From assembly GCF_000473085.1 (NCBI RefSeq), contig NZ_AXBA01000002.1, positions 124,001 through 188,000 on the forward strand: a DNA stretch of 64,000 bases, given 5' to 3'. The notes under the pieces were generated by a model that searched no databases, was not told the origin of the DNA, and saw only the letters and a list, made by a program, of their open reading frames with translations. Numbering within the stretch: position 1 is the stretch's first letter; every line of letters begins with the position of its first letter. Made by a program: the position numbers and the translations under genes. The DNA comes from Azorhizobium doebereinerae UFLA1-100 (lineage in GTDB: Bacteria; Pseudomonadota; Alphaproteobacteria; Rhizobiales; Xanthobacteraceae). Below are positions 35,889 to 44,963 of this stretch, in pieces.

Positions 35889-37273
35889 CGCGCCAGCTCC
35901 CAGCTCGTCGTTCCGTCCTTGTTGTCCATCAGTACCACGCCCTGGGCCGCCAATTGCTCGCGGATATGATCGGCGGCGGAGAAGTCGCGGGCCTTGCGCG
36001 CCGCATTGCGCTGGGCGATCAGCTCGGCGATGGCCTCGGGGTCCACCGCCACCGCCGCCCGCTGGCGCGCGCGCCACTGGGTTTCCGTCTCCTCCAGCAG
36101 GCCCATGAGGTTGGCGGCGCCTTTGAAGCGGCGCTTGAGGGCGGAGGAGGCGTCCTCATGCTCTGCCACCTCGGCGAGATGGTGCAGGTGGGTGATGGCG
36201 GAGGGCGAGTTGATGTCGTCGCCCAGCCGGTCGGCGATCTCGCTCTCGAACGGATTGTCCTCGCCGGTCTCCGCCTCCACGTCGCCGATGACGCGGTACC
36301 ACTTGTCCAGCGTCTTGGCGGCAAAGCCGATGCCCTGGCGGGTCCAGTTGATGGGTTGGCGATAATGGGTGGACAGCATGGCGAGGCGCAGCACCTCGCC
36401 CGGCCAGTCGGCCAGCAGTTCACGGATGGTGACGAAGTTGCCGAGCGACTTCGACATCTTCTCGCCTTCCAGCAGCAGGAAGCCGTTGTGCATCCACACC
36501 TGGGCCATGGTGCCGGTGCCGAAGGCGCAGCGCGACTGGGCGATCTCGTTCTCATGGTGCGGGAAGACGAGGTCGATGCCGCCGCCATGGATGTCGAAGG
36601 TCTCGCCCAGGTGGCGCCACGACATGGCCGAGCATTCGATATGCCAGCCCGGGCGACCGGGGGTCTCGATGCCGCACGGCGAGGGCCAGCCCGGCTGCCC
36701 CTCGGCGCTCGGCTTCCACAGCACGAAGTCCATGGGATCGCGCTTGAACGGGGCGACGTCCACGCGGGCGCCGTTCAGCATCTCGTCCAGCGGGCGGCGG
36801 GAGAGCTTGCCGTACTCCGGCATGGCCGGCACGCTGAACAGCACATGCTCCTCGGCCACGTAGGCATGGCCGCTGGCCACCAGCCGCTCGATCAGCGCCT
36901 GCATCTCGAAGATGTGCTCGGTGGCGCGCGGCTCCACATCCGGCCGCAGGCAGCCGAGGGCCGCCGTATCATCGCGGAACCAGGCGTAGGTCTCTTCCGT
37001 CAGGTCGCGGATGGAGATGTTCCGCTCGGCGGCGCGGGCGTTGATCTTGTCGTCCACGTCCGTGATGTTGCGCACATAGCGCACGTGCGCCGCCCCATAG
37101 AGCCGCCGCAGCAGGCGGTAGAGCACGTCGAACACGATGACCGGACGCGCATTGCCGATATGGGCATGGTCATAGACCGTCGGCCCGCACACATACAGGC
37201 GCACGTGGTTCGGATCGAGCGGGCGGAAGGGATCCTTCGACCGCGTCAGCGTATTGTAGAGCCGCAGCTCCAT
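35885..37273 (-). CDS. cysS: Cysteinyl-tRNA synthetase
   Basis: 462 residues, normal length. Class Ia motifs: HIGN (38-41), KMSKS near residue 270 (EKMSKSLGN), and the zinc ligands Cys29 ([11 protein letters not shown]), Cys in GWHIECSAM, and His/Glu in FPHHENE. The C-terminal DALR-like anticodon part is present. It charges tRNA-Cys and is essential. Start ATG 37273 ([11 protein letters not shown]) is the conserved N-terminus. No T-box or other leader is evident in the 447 bases upstream. Confidence 0.97.
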   Translation of the reverse strand: MELRLYNTLTRSKDPFRPLDPNHVRLYVCGPTVYDHAHIGNARPVIVFDVLYRLLRRLYGAAHVRYVRNITDVDDKINARAAERNISIRDLTEETYAWFRDDTAALGCLRPDVEPRATEHIFEMQALIERLVASGHAYVAEEHVLFSVPAMPEYGKLSRRPLDEMLNGARVDVAPFKRDPMDFVLWKPSAEGQPGWPSPCGIETPGRPGWHIECSAMSWRHLGETFDIHGGGIDLVFPHHENEIAQSRCAFGTGTMAQVWMHNGFLLLEGEKMSKSLGNFVTIRELLADWPGEVLRLAMLSTHYRQPINWTRQGIGFAAKTLDKWYRVIGDVEAETGEDNPFESEIADRLGDDINSPSAITHLHHLAEVAEHEDASSALKRRFKGAANLMGLLEETETQWRARQRAAVAVDPEAIAELIAQRNAARKARDFSAADHIREQLAAQGVVLMDNKDGTTSWELAR

Positions 37274-37720
37274 CTGGTCCGCTCCCCTGTGGGCCGGCCC
37301 GGCGGCAGTGGCGCCGGGCGGCTGACGAGCCGCTTGTCACGGCTTTCCAAACGCTCCCGTCCCGCTGGGCCGGTGCGTCCATTCTTCCTCGTCAGGGATG
37401 CAGCAAGGGACGGCCGCGGCCAGCTTTCAGGGCTAACCGCAAATAATCGGCAGCAAAGTGCCGGAGAAAGGTCCGAGGCCGTTCATGGCGGCGGACAATG
37501 CTGGGACGGGGGCACGCCGTCAAGCCCTTTCACGTTTACGGGGGCAGGCGTGCCCTGCCGCTCCGAGAGGGTTGACCGGCGCGCCGGGCGAAGGCTATGC
37601 CGTGCTGCACTGCAAATGGGAATCGCGCGCTCGCCGAGAGGGCGGCCTGCGGCACATCCCGTCCCTGCCGGTTCCCCAGCGGAGGCCCCAGCCTCCGGAT
37701 CAAAGGTCGCCGTCCATCCC
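37274..37720. other. Gene-free divergent region between cysS and a small exported protein
   Basis: 447 bases, GC-rich, with several short frames but none with coding character or a family signature. It must hold the cysS promoter and that of the exported protein at 37721. No tRNA, riboswitch fold or repeat recognised. Confidence 0.5.
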
Positions 37721-38071
37721 ATGACGAGCTTCGCTTCCCGGTCCCGCTCCGGGCTCCTGCCGTCCCGTCCGCGCAGCGCGGGCCTGTGGCTGCTGATCGC
37801 CGGCAGCCTGGTCGCCGGCACCGCGGCCCTGGCCGCCGATACCCGCATCTTCCTGATCGAGAATTCCGACGGCTACGGCGTGGACACCTGCCTCGCCAAT
37901 GGCGAGCCCTGTGGGGCGGAAGTCGCCAACGCCTGGTGCCGCACCCATGAGTATGGCCGCGCGCTGGACTTCGGCCGCATCGCGGTCACCGGCTCCACCG
38001 GCGTCACCACCATCGCCCGCGGCGAGAGCGAGGCCAAGAGCCCGGTGGTGGCCATCGCCTGCACCCGCTGA
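37721..38071 (+). CDS. Small exported protein of unknown function
   Basis: 116 residues from ATG 37721. A signal peptide (basic n-region with three Arg/Lys, core LWLLIAGSLVAGTAALA, cleavage near ALAAD) precedes a mature part of about 78 residues with four cysteines (DTCLANGEPCG, NAWCR, IACTR), probably two disulfides. Similar short proteins with ENSDGYGVDTC are common in Hyphomicrobiales but have no assigned role. Convergent with creA; a perfect 6-bp hairpin lies between the stops. Confidence 0.8.
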   Translation: MTSFASRSRSGLLPSRPRSAGLWLLIAGSLVAGTAALAADTRIFLIENSDGYGVDTCLANGEPCGAEVANAWCRTHEYGRALDFGRIAVTGSTGVTTIARGESEAKSPVVAIACTR

Positions 38072-38088
38072 CCGGCCTCAACGGCCGG
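38072..38088. terminator. Short hairpin between convergent genes
   Basis: CCGGCC-TCAAC-GGCCGG starts right after the stop codon of the exported protein. There is no T tract, so factor-independent termination is doubtful. Confidence 0.3.
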
Positions 38089-38096
38089 CCACGCCC

Positions 38097-38636
38097 TCAC
38101 TTCACGAAGTCCGCGCAGCGCGGCACCTCGCCGGACGCGCCCCACGGCATGATCGGCACGGTAGAGGTGGAGTTCTTCGGGCTGCCTTCGATCAGCTTGT
38201 CCGAATAGACCAGATAGACCAGCACGTTGCGCTTGGCGTCGCAGCCGCGCACGATCTGCATCTTCTTGAAGAACAGCGACCGGCTCTGGCGGAACACCAC
38301 GTCGCCCTGCTCGAACTTCTCCTTGAAGGAGATGGGCCCGACCTGCCGGCAGGCGAGCGAGATGTCGGACACCTCCTCGGCGATGCCCACCATGCCCTTC
38401 ACGCCGCCCTTCTCCGGAACGGTATAGTGGCAGGCGACCCCGGCCACGACCGGATCGTCGATGCCATAGACCGCCAGCTTGTCGTCCGGCGTCATGAACT
38501 TCCACACCGTGGACTTCTTGAAGATCGGGTCCGGCTCCTGCGAGGCGGCGTCCGCGCAGGTGACGGCAAGGCTCAGGGCCAGGGCGCCGGCAAACGCCAA
38601 GGCACCGCGCAGCGGAATGGAGGTCGGCAAGGTCAT
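38097..38636 (-). CDS. creA: CreA family protein
   Basis: 179 residues from ATG 38636. A signal peptide (FAGALALSLAVTCADAAS) precedes the CreA domain: DDPVVAGVACHYTVPEKGG, SDISLACRQVGP, RSRSLFFKKMQIVRG-like and NVLVYLVYSDKLIEGSPKNSTS. CreA is a conserved periplasmic protein of unknown biochemical function. It is transcribed divergently from the TRAP receptor; no other genes are in its unit. Confidence 0.92.
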   Translation of the reverse strand: MTLPTSIPLRGALAFAGALALSLAVTCADAASQEPDPIFKKSTVWKFMTPDDKLAVYGIDDPVVAGVACHYTVPEKGGVKGMVGIAEEVSDISLACRQVGPISFKEKFEQGDVVFRQSRSLFFKKMQIVRGCDAKRNVLVYLVYSDKLIEGSPKNSTSTVPIMPWGASGEVPRCADFVK

Positions 38637-38811
38637 GGGGACGGCAATCCTCACAGAGTGGCCCGGCTCATATAATGAGGGCGAGGCCTCCGCAGAAGAT
38701 GCGGCATCGGCGCCGCCGGCCATCGCTGCCCGTCACGCGACGAAACATTGACGCCGTGCGCGCGGCGTGACACCAGATCGCGCAACAAAACCAAGACGCC
38801 CTGGAGACATC

Positions 38812-39909
38812 ATGGATCGTCAACGCCGCCGGTTCCTCGGCGCTTCCGCGACCGCTGCGCTCGCCTCGAGCGCCGTCGCCATGCCGGCCATCGCCCAGAC
38901 GGCGCCTGAGGTGAAGTGGCGCCTCACCTCTTCCTTCCCGCGCTCGCTGGATACCATCTACGGCACCGCGCAGATGCTGGCCAAGCTGGTGGCCGAGGCG
39001 ACCGACGGCAAGTTCCAGATCCAGACCTTCCCGGCGGGTGAGATCGTCGGAGGCCTCCAGGCGCTCGATGCCGTGTCTACCGGCTCGGTGGAATGCGCCC
39101 ATACGGCGACCTATTTCTACATCGGCAAGGATCCGACGCTCGCCTTCGGCACCGGCGTGCCGTTCGGCTTCAACTCGCGCCAGCAGCACTCCTGGTGGCA
39201 TTTCGGCGGCGGCGACGAGATCATCAACGGCGTGCTGAAGAACTACAATGTCCTCGGCATCCCGGCTGGCAATTCCGGCTGCCAGATGGGCGGCTTCTTC
39301 CGCAAGGAACTGAACACGCTCGACGACCTCAAGGGCCTGAAGTTCCGCATCGGCGGCATCGGCGGGCAGGTGCTGGCCAAGCTCGGTGTGGTGCCGCAGC
39401 AGATCGCCCCCGGCGACGTCTATCCCTCGCTGGAGCGCGGCACGCTCGACGCGGCAGAGTTCGTCGGCCCCTATGACGACGAGAAGCTCGGCCTCGTGAA
39501 GGTGGCGAAATACTATTACTACCCCGGCTGGTGGGAGGGCGGCGCCATGCTGCACCTGGTCATCAACCAGGAGCAGTGGGACAAGCTGCCGAAGCACTAC
39601 CAGGCCATCCTGCGCAACGCCTGCGAAGCGGCGAACAACTGGATGCTGGCGAAGTACGATGCGGTGAACCCGCCGGCGCTGCGCCGCCTGGTGCAGCAAG
39701 GCGCGGAGCTGCGCGCCTTCCCGCAGCCGATCATGGAAGCCGGCTACAAGGCCTCGTTCGAGCTGTATCACGAGCTTGCCGCGCAAAACCCGGCCTTCAA
39801 GAAGGCGCTGGACAGCATGATGGCCATGCGCACCGAGCAACTGGTGTGGTGGCAGATCGCGGAATATTCCTACGACAGCTTCAACATCCGCATGCGCGGC
39901 CGGAGCTGA
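38812..39909 (+). CDS. TRAP transporter receptor (DctP family), TAT-exported, orphan
   Basis: 365 residues from ATG 38812 with GGAGA seven bases upstream. A twin-arginine signal (RRRFLGASATAALASSAVA) is followed by the DctP-type receptor: FQIQTFPAGEIVGGLQALDAVSTGSV, then LKGLKFRIGGIGGQVLAKLGVVPQ with the ligand arginine in KFRIGG. It resembles the dimeric TakP-like group that binds 2-oxo or other organic acids. No DctQ/DctM membrane subunits are present on either side, so it must work with components encoded elsewhere. Confidence 0.92.
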   Translation: MDRQRRRFLGASATAALASSAVAMPAIAQTAPEVKWRLTSSFPRSLDTIYGTAQMLAKLVAEATDGKFQIQTFPAGEIVGGLQALDAVSTGSVECAHTATYFYIGKDPTLAFGTGVPFGFNSRQQHSWWHFGGGDEIINGVLKNYNVLGIPAGNSGCQMGGFFRKELNTLDDLKGLKFRIGGIGGQVLAKLGVVPQQIAPGDVYPSLERGTLDAAEFVGPYDDEKLGLVKVAKYYYYPGWWEGGAMLHLVINQEQWDKLPKHYQAILRNACEAANNWMLAKYDAVNPPALRRLVQQGAELRAFPQPIMEAGYKASFELYHELAAQNPAFKKALDSMMAMRTEQLVWWQIAEYSYDSFNIRMRGRS

Positions 39910-40015
39910 CGTTCACGAAGAATTTCGTGCGGTCCTAACTTTGGTCATCGTTGGCGTGCCTCTTGGGAGGCTATAAGCGCCCTAGATCTCCAACGGGCCC
40001 GGTGCAGGGACGAGA

Positions 40016-41188
40016 ATGACAGCAGTAAGGTGGTTTGGTCTGGCCATGGCGGCGCTCGCCATGGCGCCGGCGGCAGCACAGGCTCAGGCAACGGCGCAGC
40101 CGCAGGCGGCGGGGCAGGCGCAGGTGACCGCGCAGGCTCAGGCGCCTTCCTGCATGCAACTGGAGGGAGCGCTCGCCACCCTCGACCGGGGCGTCGACCC
40201 CGCGGCCCAGGCCCGCGCCGCTCAGGCCCAGCAGATGCGGGCCCAGCTCGACCAGTTGGTGGCGCAGGCCAAGGGCATGAACTGCGAAGCCCCGCGCGGC
40301 TTCTTCATCTTCCAGGGGCCGCCCCGTCCGGCGCAGTGCGACCAGGTGGACGACCAGATCTCCCGCCTGCGGGCCTCCATCGCCAGCCTCGACAAGTCCA
40401 ATGGCGACAAGGACGGCCAGCGCCGCCAGCTGATCATGGCGCTGGCGCAGAACAATTGCGGCCCGCAATACCGGGCCGCGGCGCAGAACATCGTCGGCCC
40501 GCAACCCACCCGGCAGGCCGCCCGCCCGCGCAATTTCTTCGAGGCCCTGTTCGGCGGGCCGGTGAACTCCGAGCCGGAGGAAGCACCGGGCATGGATGTC
40601 CAGCCCATGGACCTGCCGAAGTCCTCCACCTACCGCACGGTGTGCGTGCGCACCTGCGACGGCTTCTATTTCCCGATCTCCTACGCCACCATCCCGGCGA
40701 AGTTCGCCAGCGACGATGCGCTGTGCCGGCGCTTGTGCCCGGCGGCGGAAGCCCAACTCTACACCTATCGCAACCCCGGCGAGGACATCCAGCAGGCCAC
40801 CTCGGTGACGGGCAAGCCCTACATGTCGCTACCGAGCGCCCTGCTCTATCGCAAGCAGCTCGTCTCCAGCTGCTCCTGCCGCGCCCCGGGCCAGTCCTGG
40901 GCCCAGGCGCTCGCCGGTCTCGACGACCAGTCCACGCTGGAGAAGGGCGACATCCTCGTCACCGAGGAGCAGGCCAAGGCCATGTCGCAGCCGCGCCCCG
41001 CCGGCGATCCGGCTCAGGCCGCAGGCAACAAGGGCCGCACGGCGTCGTCCTCGTCGCGCAGCGGCAGCAGCAACAGCCAGCTCGATCCCACCTCCGCGAC
41101 CAACACCGCTCCGCTCGCCCCCGCCTCCGAGCAGCCCGGCCAGCGGCCGGTCCGCATGGTGCCGGCGACTGGCGGCCAGGGCCAATAA
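40016..41188 (+). CDS. DUF2865 domain exported protein
   Basis: 390 residues. A signal peptide (LAMAALAMAPAAAQAQA) is followed by an Ala/Gln-rich linker, a segment with paired cysteines, and the DUF2865 core from about 200 (YRTVCVRTCDGFYFPISYAT, CRRLCPAAEAQLYTYRNPGEDI, SCSCRAPG). The tail is low-complexity and Ser/Gly/Pro-rich. The family is restricted largely to alphaproteobacteria and has no known function; the disulfide-rich, signal-bearing form suggests an envelope role. It is followed by a clear intrinsic terminator. Confidence 0.88.
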   Translation: MTAVRWFGLAMAALAMAPAAAQAQATAQPQAAGQAQVTAQAQAPSCMQLEGALATLDRGVDPAAQARAAQAQQMRAQLDQLVAQAKGMNCEAPRGFFIFQGPPRPAQCDQVDDQISRLRASIASLDKSNGDKDGQRRQLIMALAQNNCGPQYRAAAQNIVGPQPTRQAARPRNFFEALFGGPVNSEPEEAPGMDVQPMDLPKSSTYRTVCVRTCDGFYFPISYATIPAKFASDDALCRRLCPAAEAQLYTYRNPGEDIQQATSVTGKPYMSLPSALLYRKQLVSSCSCRAPGQSWAQALAGLDDQSTLEKGDILVTEEQAKAMSQPRPAGDPAQAAGNKGRTASSSSRSGSSNSQLDPTSATNTAPLAPASEQPGQRPVRMVPATGGQGQ

Positions 41189-41194
41189 GACAAG

Positions 41195-41226
41195 GGCCGG
41201 TGAGCGAGCCTCACCGGCCTTTCTTC
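41195..41226 (+). terminator. Rho-independent terminator after the DUF2865 gene
   Basis: GGCCGGTGAG (41195-41204), a five-base loop and CTCACCGGCC (41210-41219), a perfect 10-bp stem, then TTTCTTC. It ends the plus-strand gene before the convergent gltX. Confidence 0.85.
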
Positions 41227-41273
41227 ATTCCCGCTTCCGGGGCCGAGCGGCACCCGCGCCCTGCCGGTATTGC

Positions 41274-42629
41274 TCAGGCCAGCTTTCCGGCCAGCCGGCC
41301 CTCCACCCGCGCCCGTCCCATCACCGGCAGCAGCGCCGCAAGCTCCGGTCCGGTCTCCCGGCCGGTAAGCGCGAGGCGGATGGGGTGGAACAGCGCCCTG
41401 CCGCTGCGCCCGCCCGCCTGCTTGGCCTGCGCGATCCACGTCTTGTAGGTGCCCGGGTCCCAGGGCTCGGGCGGCAGGCACGCCGCCGCCGCCGCCAGGA
41501 ACGCCGCGTCATCCCCGGCATCGGCGGGCACCAGCGGGCCGGTGCAGATGGCCCACCATTCGGCGGCGTCCGCGAAGGTGGCGAGATTCCCGCGCACCGC
41601 CAGCCAGAAGGCCTCGGTCGCGGCAAGTCCCGCCGCTTTCAGCCGTGCCTCCACTGCCGCGAACGGCAGATGGTGCAGCGTGCGTGCGGTCAGTTGCGGC
41701 AAGTCGTCGGGATCAAAGCGCGCCGGCGCGCGCGAAATGTGGTCGAGGGCGATCTTGCCCGCCAGCACGTCAAGGCTCTCCACCGGCACCACCGCCTCGG
41801 ACGTGCCCACCAGTACGGCAAGGGCGGCCACCGCCAGCGCCTCCTGCCCCGCCTCGCGCAAGGCGCGGAGCGAAAGGTGGCCGAGCCGCTTCGACAGCCC
41901 CTCGCCATTGGGCAAGGTAAGCAGATTGTGGTGGGCGAAGCGCGGCGCCGTGCCGCCCAGGGCCTGGATGATCTCGATCTGCACCGCCGTGTTGGTGACG
42001 TGGTCCTCGCCGCGCACCACGTCGGTCACGCCCATCTCCAGGTCGTCCACCACCGAAGGCAGCGTATAGAGATAGGTGCCGTCCGCCCGCACCAGCACCG
42101 GATCGGACAGGCTTGCCGTGTCCACCTGCTGGGGGCCGCGCACGCCGTCGTCCCAGGCCACCACGCGCTGGTCGAGCTTGAAGCGCCAGTGCGGCTTGCG
42201 ACCTTCCGCCTCCAGGCGGGCCCGGTCCGCATCCGTCAAGGCGAGGGCCGCGCGGTCGTAGACCGGCGGCAGGCCACGAGCCCGCTGGAGGCCGCGCTTC
42301 AGGTCCAGCTCGTCTTCGCTTTCATATGCGGGATAGAGGCTGCCCTGCGCCTTCAGCCGCTCGGCAGCGGCGGCATAGAGCGGCAGGCGCGCGGACTGGT
42401 GGGCCACCTGATCGGGCGGGATGCCGAGCCAGGCCAGATCCTGCGCGATGGCGTCAGCATATTCGGCGCGGGAGCGGGCAAGGTCCGTATCGTCGAACCG
42501 CAGCACGAAGGTGCCACCCGCCCGCCGCGCCAGCAGGGCGTTGAGCAGCGCGGTACGGGCATTGCCCACGTGGATGAACCCGGTGGGCGATGGCGCAAAA
42601 CGGAAGACGGGGGCGGGAGCGTACGGCAT
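41274..42629 (-). CDS. gltX: Glutamyl-tRNA synthetase (short GltX form)
   Basis: 451 residues. The HIGH-type motif is in [15 protein letters not shown] (His20) and the KMSKS-type motif is [12 protein letters not shown]; both are family-typical. The sequence between contains [15 protein letters not shown]. The length fits the second, shorter GltX of alphaproteobacteria, some of which charge tRNA-Gln or are otherwise specialised; whether this is the only GltX in the genome cannot be told. Transcribed alone; ATG 42629. Confidence 0.95.
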   Translation of the reverse strand: MPYAPAPVFRFAPSPTGFIHVGNARTALLNALLARRAGGTFVLRFDDTDLARSRAEYADAIAQDLAWLGIPPDQVAHQSARLPLYAAAAERLKAQGSLYPAYESEDELDLKRGLQRARGLPPVYDRAALALTDADRARLEAEGRKPHWRFKLDQRVVAWDDGVRGPQQVDTASLSDPVLVRADGTYLYTLPSVVDDLEMGVTDVVRGEDHVTNTAVQIEIIQALGGTAPRFAHHNLLTLPNGEGLSKRLGHLSLRALREAGQEALAVAALAVLVGTSEAVVPVESLDVLAGKIALDHISRAPARFDPDDLPQLTARTLHHLPFAAVEARLKAAGLAATEAFWLAVRGNLATFADAAEWWAICTGPLVPADAGDDAAFLAAAAACLPPEPWDPGTYKTWIAQAKQAGGRSGRALFHPIRLALTGRETGPELAALLPVMGRARVEGRLAGKLA

Positions 42630-42696
42630 GGACGACGCTATAGAGCAGGTTGCGTCCGGCTGGCTATGCGGCGATGGGCCGGATCATCGGAACGGA

Positions 42697-42721
42697 AGCG
42701 GGGGCCATGCAGGCCCCCGCT
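42697..42721 (-). terminator. Strong hairpin downstream of the SH3-domain gene
   Basis: AGCGGGGGCC (42697-42706), loop ATGCA, GGCCCCCGCT (42712-42721): a perfect 10-bp GC-rich stem. On the minus strand it is followed by TTCCGTTCC rather than a clean T run, so it may be an imperfect terminator for the SH3 gene at 42838-43449. Confidence 0.5.
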
Positions 42722-42837
42722 GGATGTGACTGGCTCGGCGGGCGGCCCTGAAGCGGGCCAGGCGGCGCGCTGGGCGCGCGCGGCTGCTGCCCCGGGGCTG
42801 TGCCGGCGAGGGCGCAGGCGGACGGCTCGGCTGCTGC

Positions 42838-43449
42838 CTACCAGCCGGGCTGACCCGGCGGGCGGCCCGGCTGGCCCTGCCATCCTGGCTGACCCTGCCA
42901 TCCCGGTTGGCCATGCCACCCGGGATGCCCCTGATAGCCGCCGCCCGGTCCGGGATAGGGACCTGGGCGATAGTTGTCCCGCCACCAGCCGGGCGGACGG
43001 GGCCCCGGCCCCGGGGGCGGCGCACCCCAGCCGGGACGCGGGCGCGGCTGGTAGTATTGCCAGCGGCCATACTGGTTCCACCACGGCGCGCCACGGTAAT
43101 AGGAGCCCCAATAATTGTTGAAGCTGAAGCCGACCACCGGAATGCCGATCACCGGCGCATATTCCGGCACCAGCACCGTGCGGCCCTGGTACATGAAAGC
43201 GAGGTAGTCGCCATAGACCCAGCCGCGGCTCGGCCCCCAGATCACGTCGCACCAGGACTGGTTGCCGAGGCAGCCGACGATCTCCACCGGCTGGCCGCGG
43301 GGAATCACCGCCACGCGCGGATAGGCCGTGTCCGGCCCCGCCCGCATATTCACGTTCCCCGTCGTGAAACCGGGCGCGGCCAGAGCCGCCGTCGCCCCAC
43401 ACACCCACACCAGGGCAGCCGCCCCAGCGCTACGCAACGATAAACCCAT
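42838..43449 (-). CDS. Exported SH3-domain protein with Pro/Gly/Trp-rich tail
   Basis: 203 residues from ATG 43449 (GGGAG seven bases upstream; ATG 43455 is an alternative). A signal peptide ending near TAALAAPG is followed by a bacterial SH3 domain (NVNMRAGPDTAYPRVAVIPRG, VEIVGCLGNQSWCDVIWGPSRGWVYGDYL) and then a low-complexity region (about 110-203) with PGW-[QH]-GQ repeats. Such proteins are probably cell-wall or envelope bound. The stop is in GC-rich, proline-coding DNA, and another frame continues with Pro/Arg-rich residues, so a small frameshift near the end cannot be excluded. Confidence 0.8.
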   Translation of the reverse strand: MGLSLRSAGAAALVWVCGATAALAAPGFTTGNVNMRAGPDTAYPRVAVIPRGQPVEIVGCLGNQSWCDVIWGPSRGWVYGDYLAFMYQGRTVLVPEYAPVIGIPVVGFSFNNYWGSYYRGAPWWNQYGRWQYYQPRPRPGWGAPPPGPGPRPPGWWRDNYRPGPYPGPGGGYQGHPGWHGQPGWQGQPGWQGQPGRPPGQPGW

Positions 43450-43811
43450 CGTCATGCTCCCGGCCCACCAGACCATCGCGGAAGATGCAGGTATGTCCGG
43501 TGTCACCGTGGCGTTATTGCGTCGGAGCGGGGAAACATCCGCGGTTGCGCCGCTTACCCACCACCCACCGGCAGCGGAACTGTCCCACGCTACCACTGCG
43601 GCATTTGCGGCCGGCCCGCTTCGGGGGTAATGGTAGCGAGAAGGAAACGTTCTAAAGAGAGCTTTTCGGCCGGCGCTTGCGGATCGCGGCGGAACGAAGG
43701 ATGAGCTTTCGCGTTTCGTTGCGGGGCGGCATTGCTGTTCGGCGGTTGCGCGGCACGGATGCCGGCGCACGCCAACGGCAGACCTGACGTGGGGTTTGGA
43801 TTTTGGAACAC
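43450..43811. other. Gene-free divergent region between the SH3-domain gene and a GT2 gene
   Basis: 362 bases. Open frames cross it but none has plausible codon use or a recognised product. It must contain the promoters of both flanking genes; I did not find a convincing -35/-10 pair or a long repeat. Confidence 0.5.
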
Positions 43812-44960
43812 ATGGCTCCCGCCCATACCCGCACGGCGGTTCCGATCTCGGCTGCGGATCCGCAGGGCGGACCGCTGCTGGAGGGCAGCAGCCAGACGCG
43901 GCATACCATTGCCGCCATCATCCCCCTCTACAACGGCCGCCGCTTCATCGCCGAGGCCATTGCCTCCGTGGTCAATCAGACCCGGCCGCCGGACGAGATC
44001 ATCGTGGTGGACGACGGCTCGACCGACGGCGGGGCCGACGTGGTGCGCGAACTGGCGCGCACCCTCCCCGTCACCCTGCTGAGCAAGCCCAATGGCGGGC
44101 AGTCCTCCGCGCGCAATTTCGGCATCGCCCATGCCCGCTCCTCGCTCATCGCGCTGCTGGACCAGGACGATTTCTGGTACCCGCGTCACCTGGAAGTGCT
44201 GGAGCAGCCCTTCCTCACGCACCCCGACGCCGAGCGCATCGGCTGGGTCTACAGCGACCTCGACGAACTGGACGAGACCGGCGGCCTCACCCGCCAGTGC
44301 CTGATGGCCGACATGGGGGTCGTCCACCCCAAGACCAACGTGTTCGACTGCCTGGCGCAGGACATGTTCATCCTGCCCTCCGCCGCGCTGTTCCGCCGTT
44401 CCGCCAGCGAGGCCGTGGGCGGGTTCGACGAACGCCTGTCCGGCTATGAGGACGACGACTTCTTCCTGCGCCTGCTGCGCGCGCGCTATCTCAACCTCTA
44501 TGTGCCGGAAGCCCTTTCGGCGTGGCGGATGCACGGCACCTCGGCCAGCCGCTCGCCGCGCATGACGCGCTCGCGCCTCATCTTCGCGCAGAAGCTGATC
44601 GAGGCGTTTCCGCGCAATGCCGCCACCGGCTACGACCTCGGCGCCAAGGTGGTGCTGCCGCGCTTCCTGGCCATCGCCGTGGAGCGGCTGCGCGCGGCGA
44701 CGCAGGATTGCGATTACGCCGCCATTCCAGAGGCGCGGGAGGAACTTGAGACCCTGCTGCCCTATCTCCATCCGCGCGCGCTGCGACGGTTCCGCAGGGC
44801 GCTCAAGTGGCTCGACTGGGGCATCCGGCTGCGCAACCGCAAGGTGATGCGCCACGCCGCCAAGCGCCTCACCTATGCCTGGGAGCGCTTCTCGGCCAAG
44901 CTGCCGCCGCTCGGCACGCGGGCACCGGCCACCCCCGCCCGCAACGGCCGCACCTTCTGA
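43812..44960 (+). CDS. Family 2 glycosyltransferase
   Basis: 382 residues from ATG 43812; a TTG at 43803 is less likely. The GT-A domain (about 30-260) carries AAIIPLYNGRRFIAEAI, VVDDGSTDGG, GGQSSARNFGIAHARS, and LLDQDDFWYP as the DxD motif, then GGFDERLSGYEDDDFFLRLL. The C-terminal 110 residues are helical and basic (RRFRRALKWLDWGIRLRNRK), perhaps membrane-associated. No further polysaccharide genes surround it, so its product is unclear. Confidence 0.88.
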   Translation: MAPAHTRTAVPISAADPQGGPLLEGSSQTRHTIAAIIPLYNGRRFIAEAIASVVNQTRPPDEIIVVDDGSTDGGADVVRELARTLPVTLLSKPNGGQSSARNFGIAHARSSLIALLDQDDFWYPRHLEVLEQPFLTHPDAERIGWVYSDLDELDETGGLTRQCLMADMGVVHPKTNVFDCLAQDMFILPSAALFRRSASEAVGGFDERLSGYEDDDFFLRLLRARYLNLYVPEALSAWRMHGTSASRSPRMTRSRLIFAQKLIEAFPRNAATGYDLGAKVVLPRFLAIAVERLRAATQDCDYAAIPEAREELETLLPYLHPRALRRFRRALKWLDWGIRLRNRKVMRHAAKRLTYAWERFSAKLPPLGTRAPATPARNGRTF

Positions 44961-44963
44961 GCC

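Noticed and set aside
37274-37720. tRNA or T-box leader upstream of cysS
   Set aside because: No cloverleaf, acceptor stem or anti-terminator pattern could be found by eye.
39913-39928. CACGAA/TTCGTG hairpin after the TRAP receptor
   Set aside because: Stem is only six bases and not followed by a T tract; probably not a terminator.
42838-42930. Repeats in the SH3 gene considered as a CRISPR or satellite array
   Set aside because: The unit is 15-18 bases, in frame and coding; there are no spacers and no cas genes.
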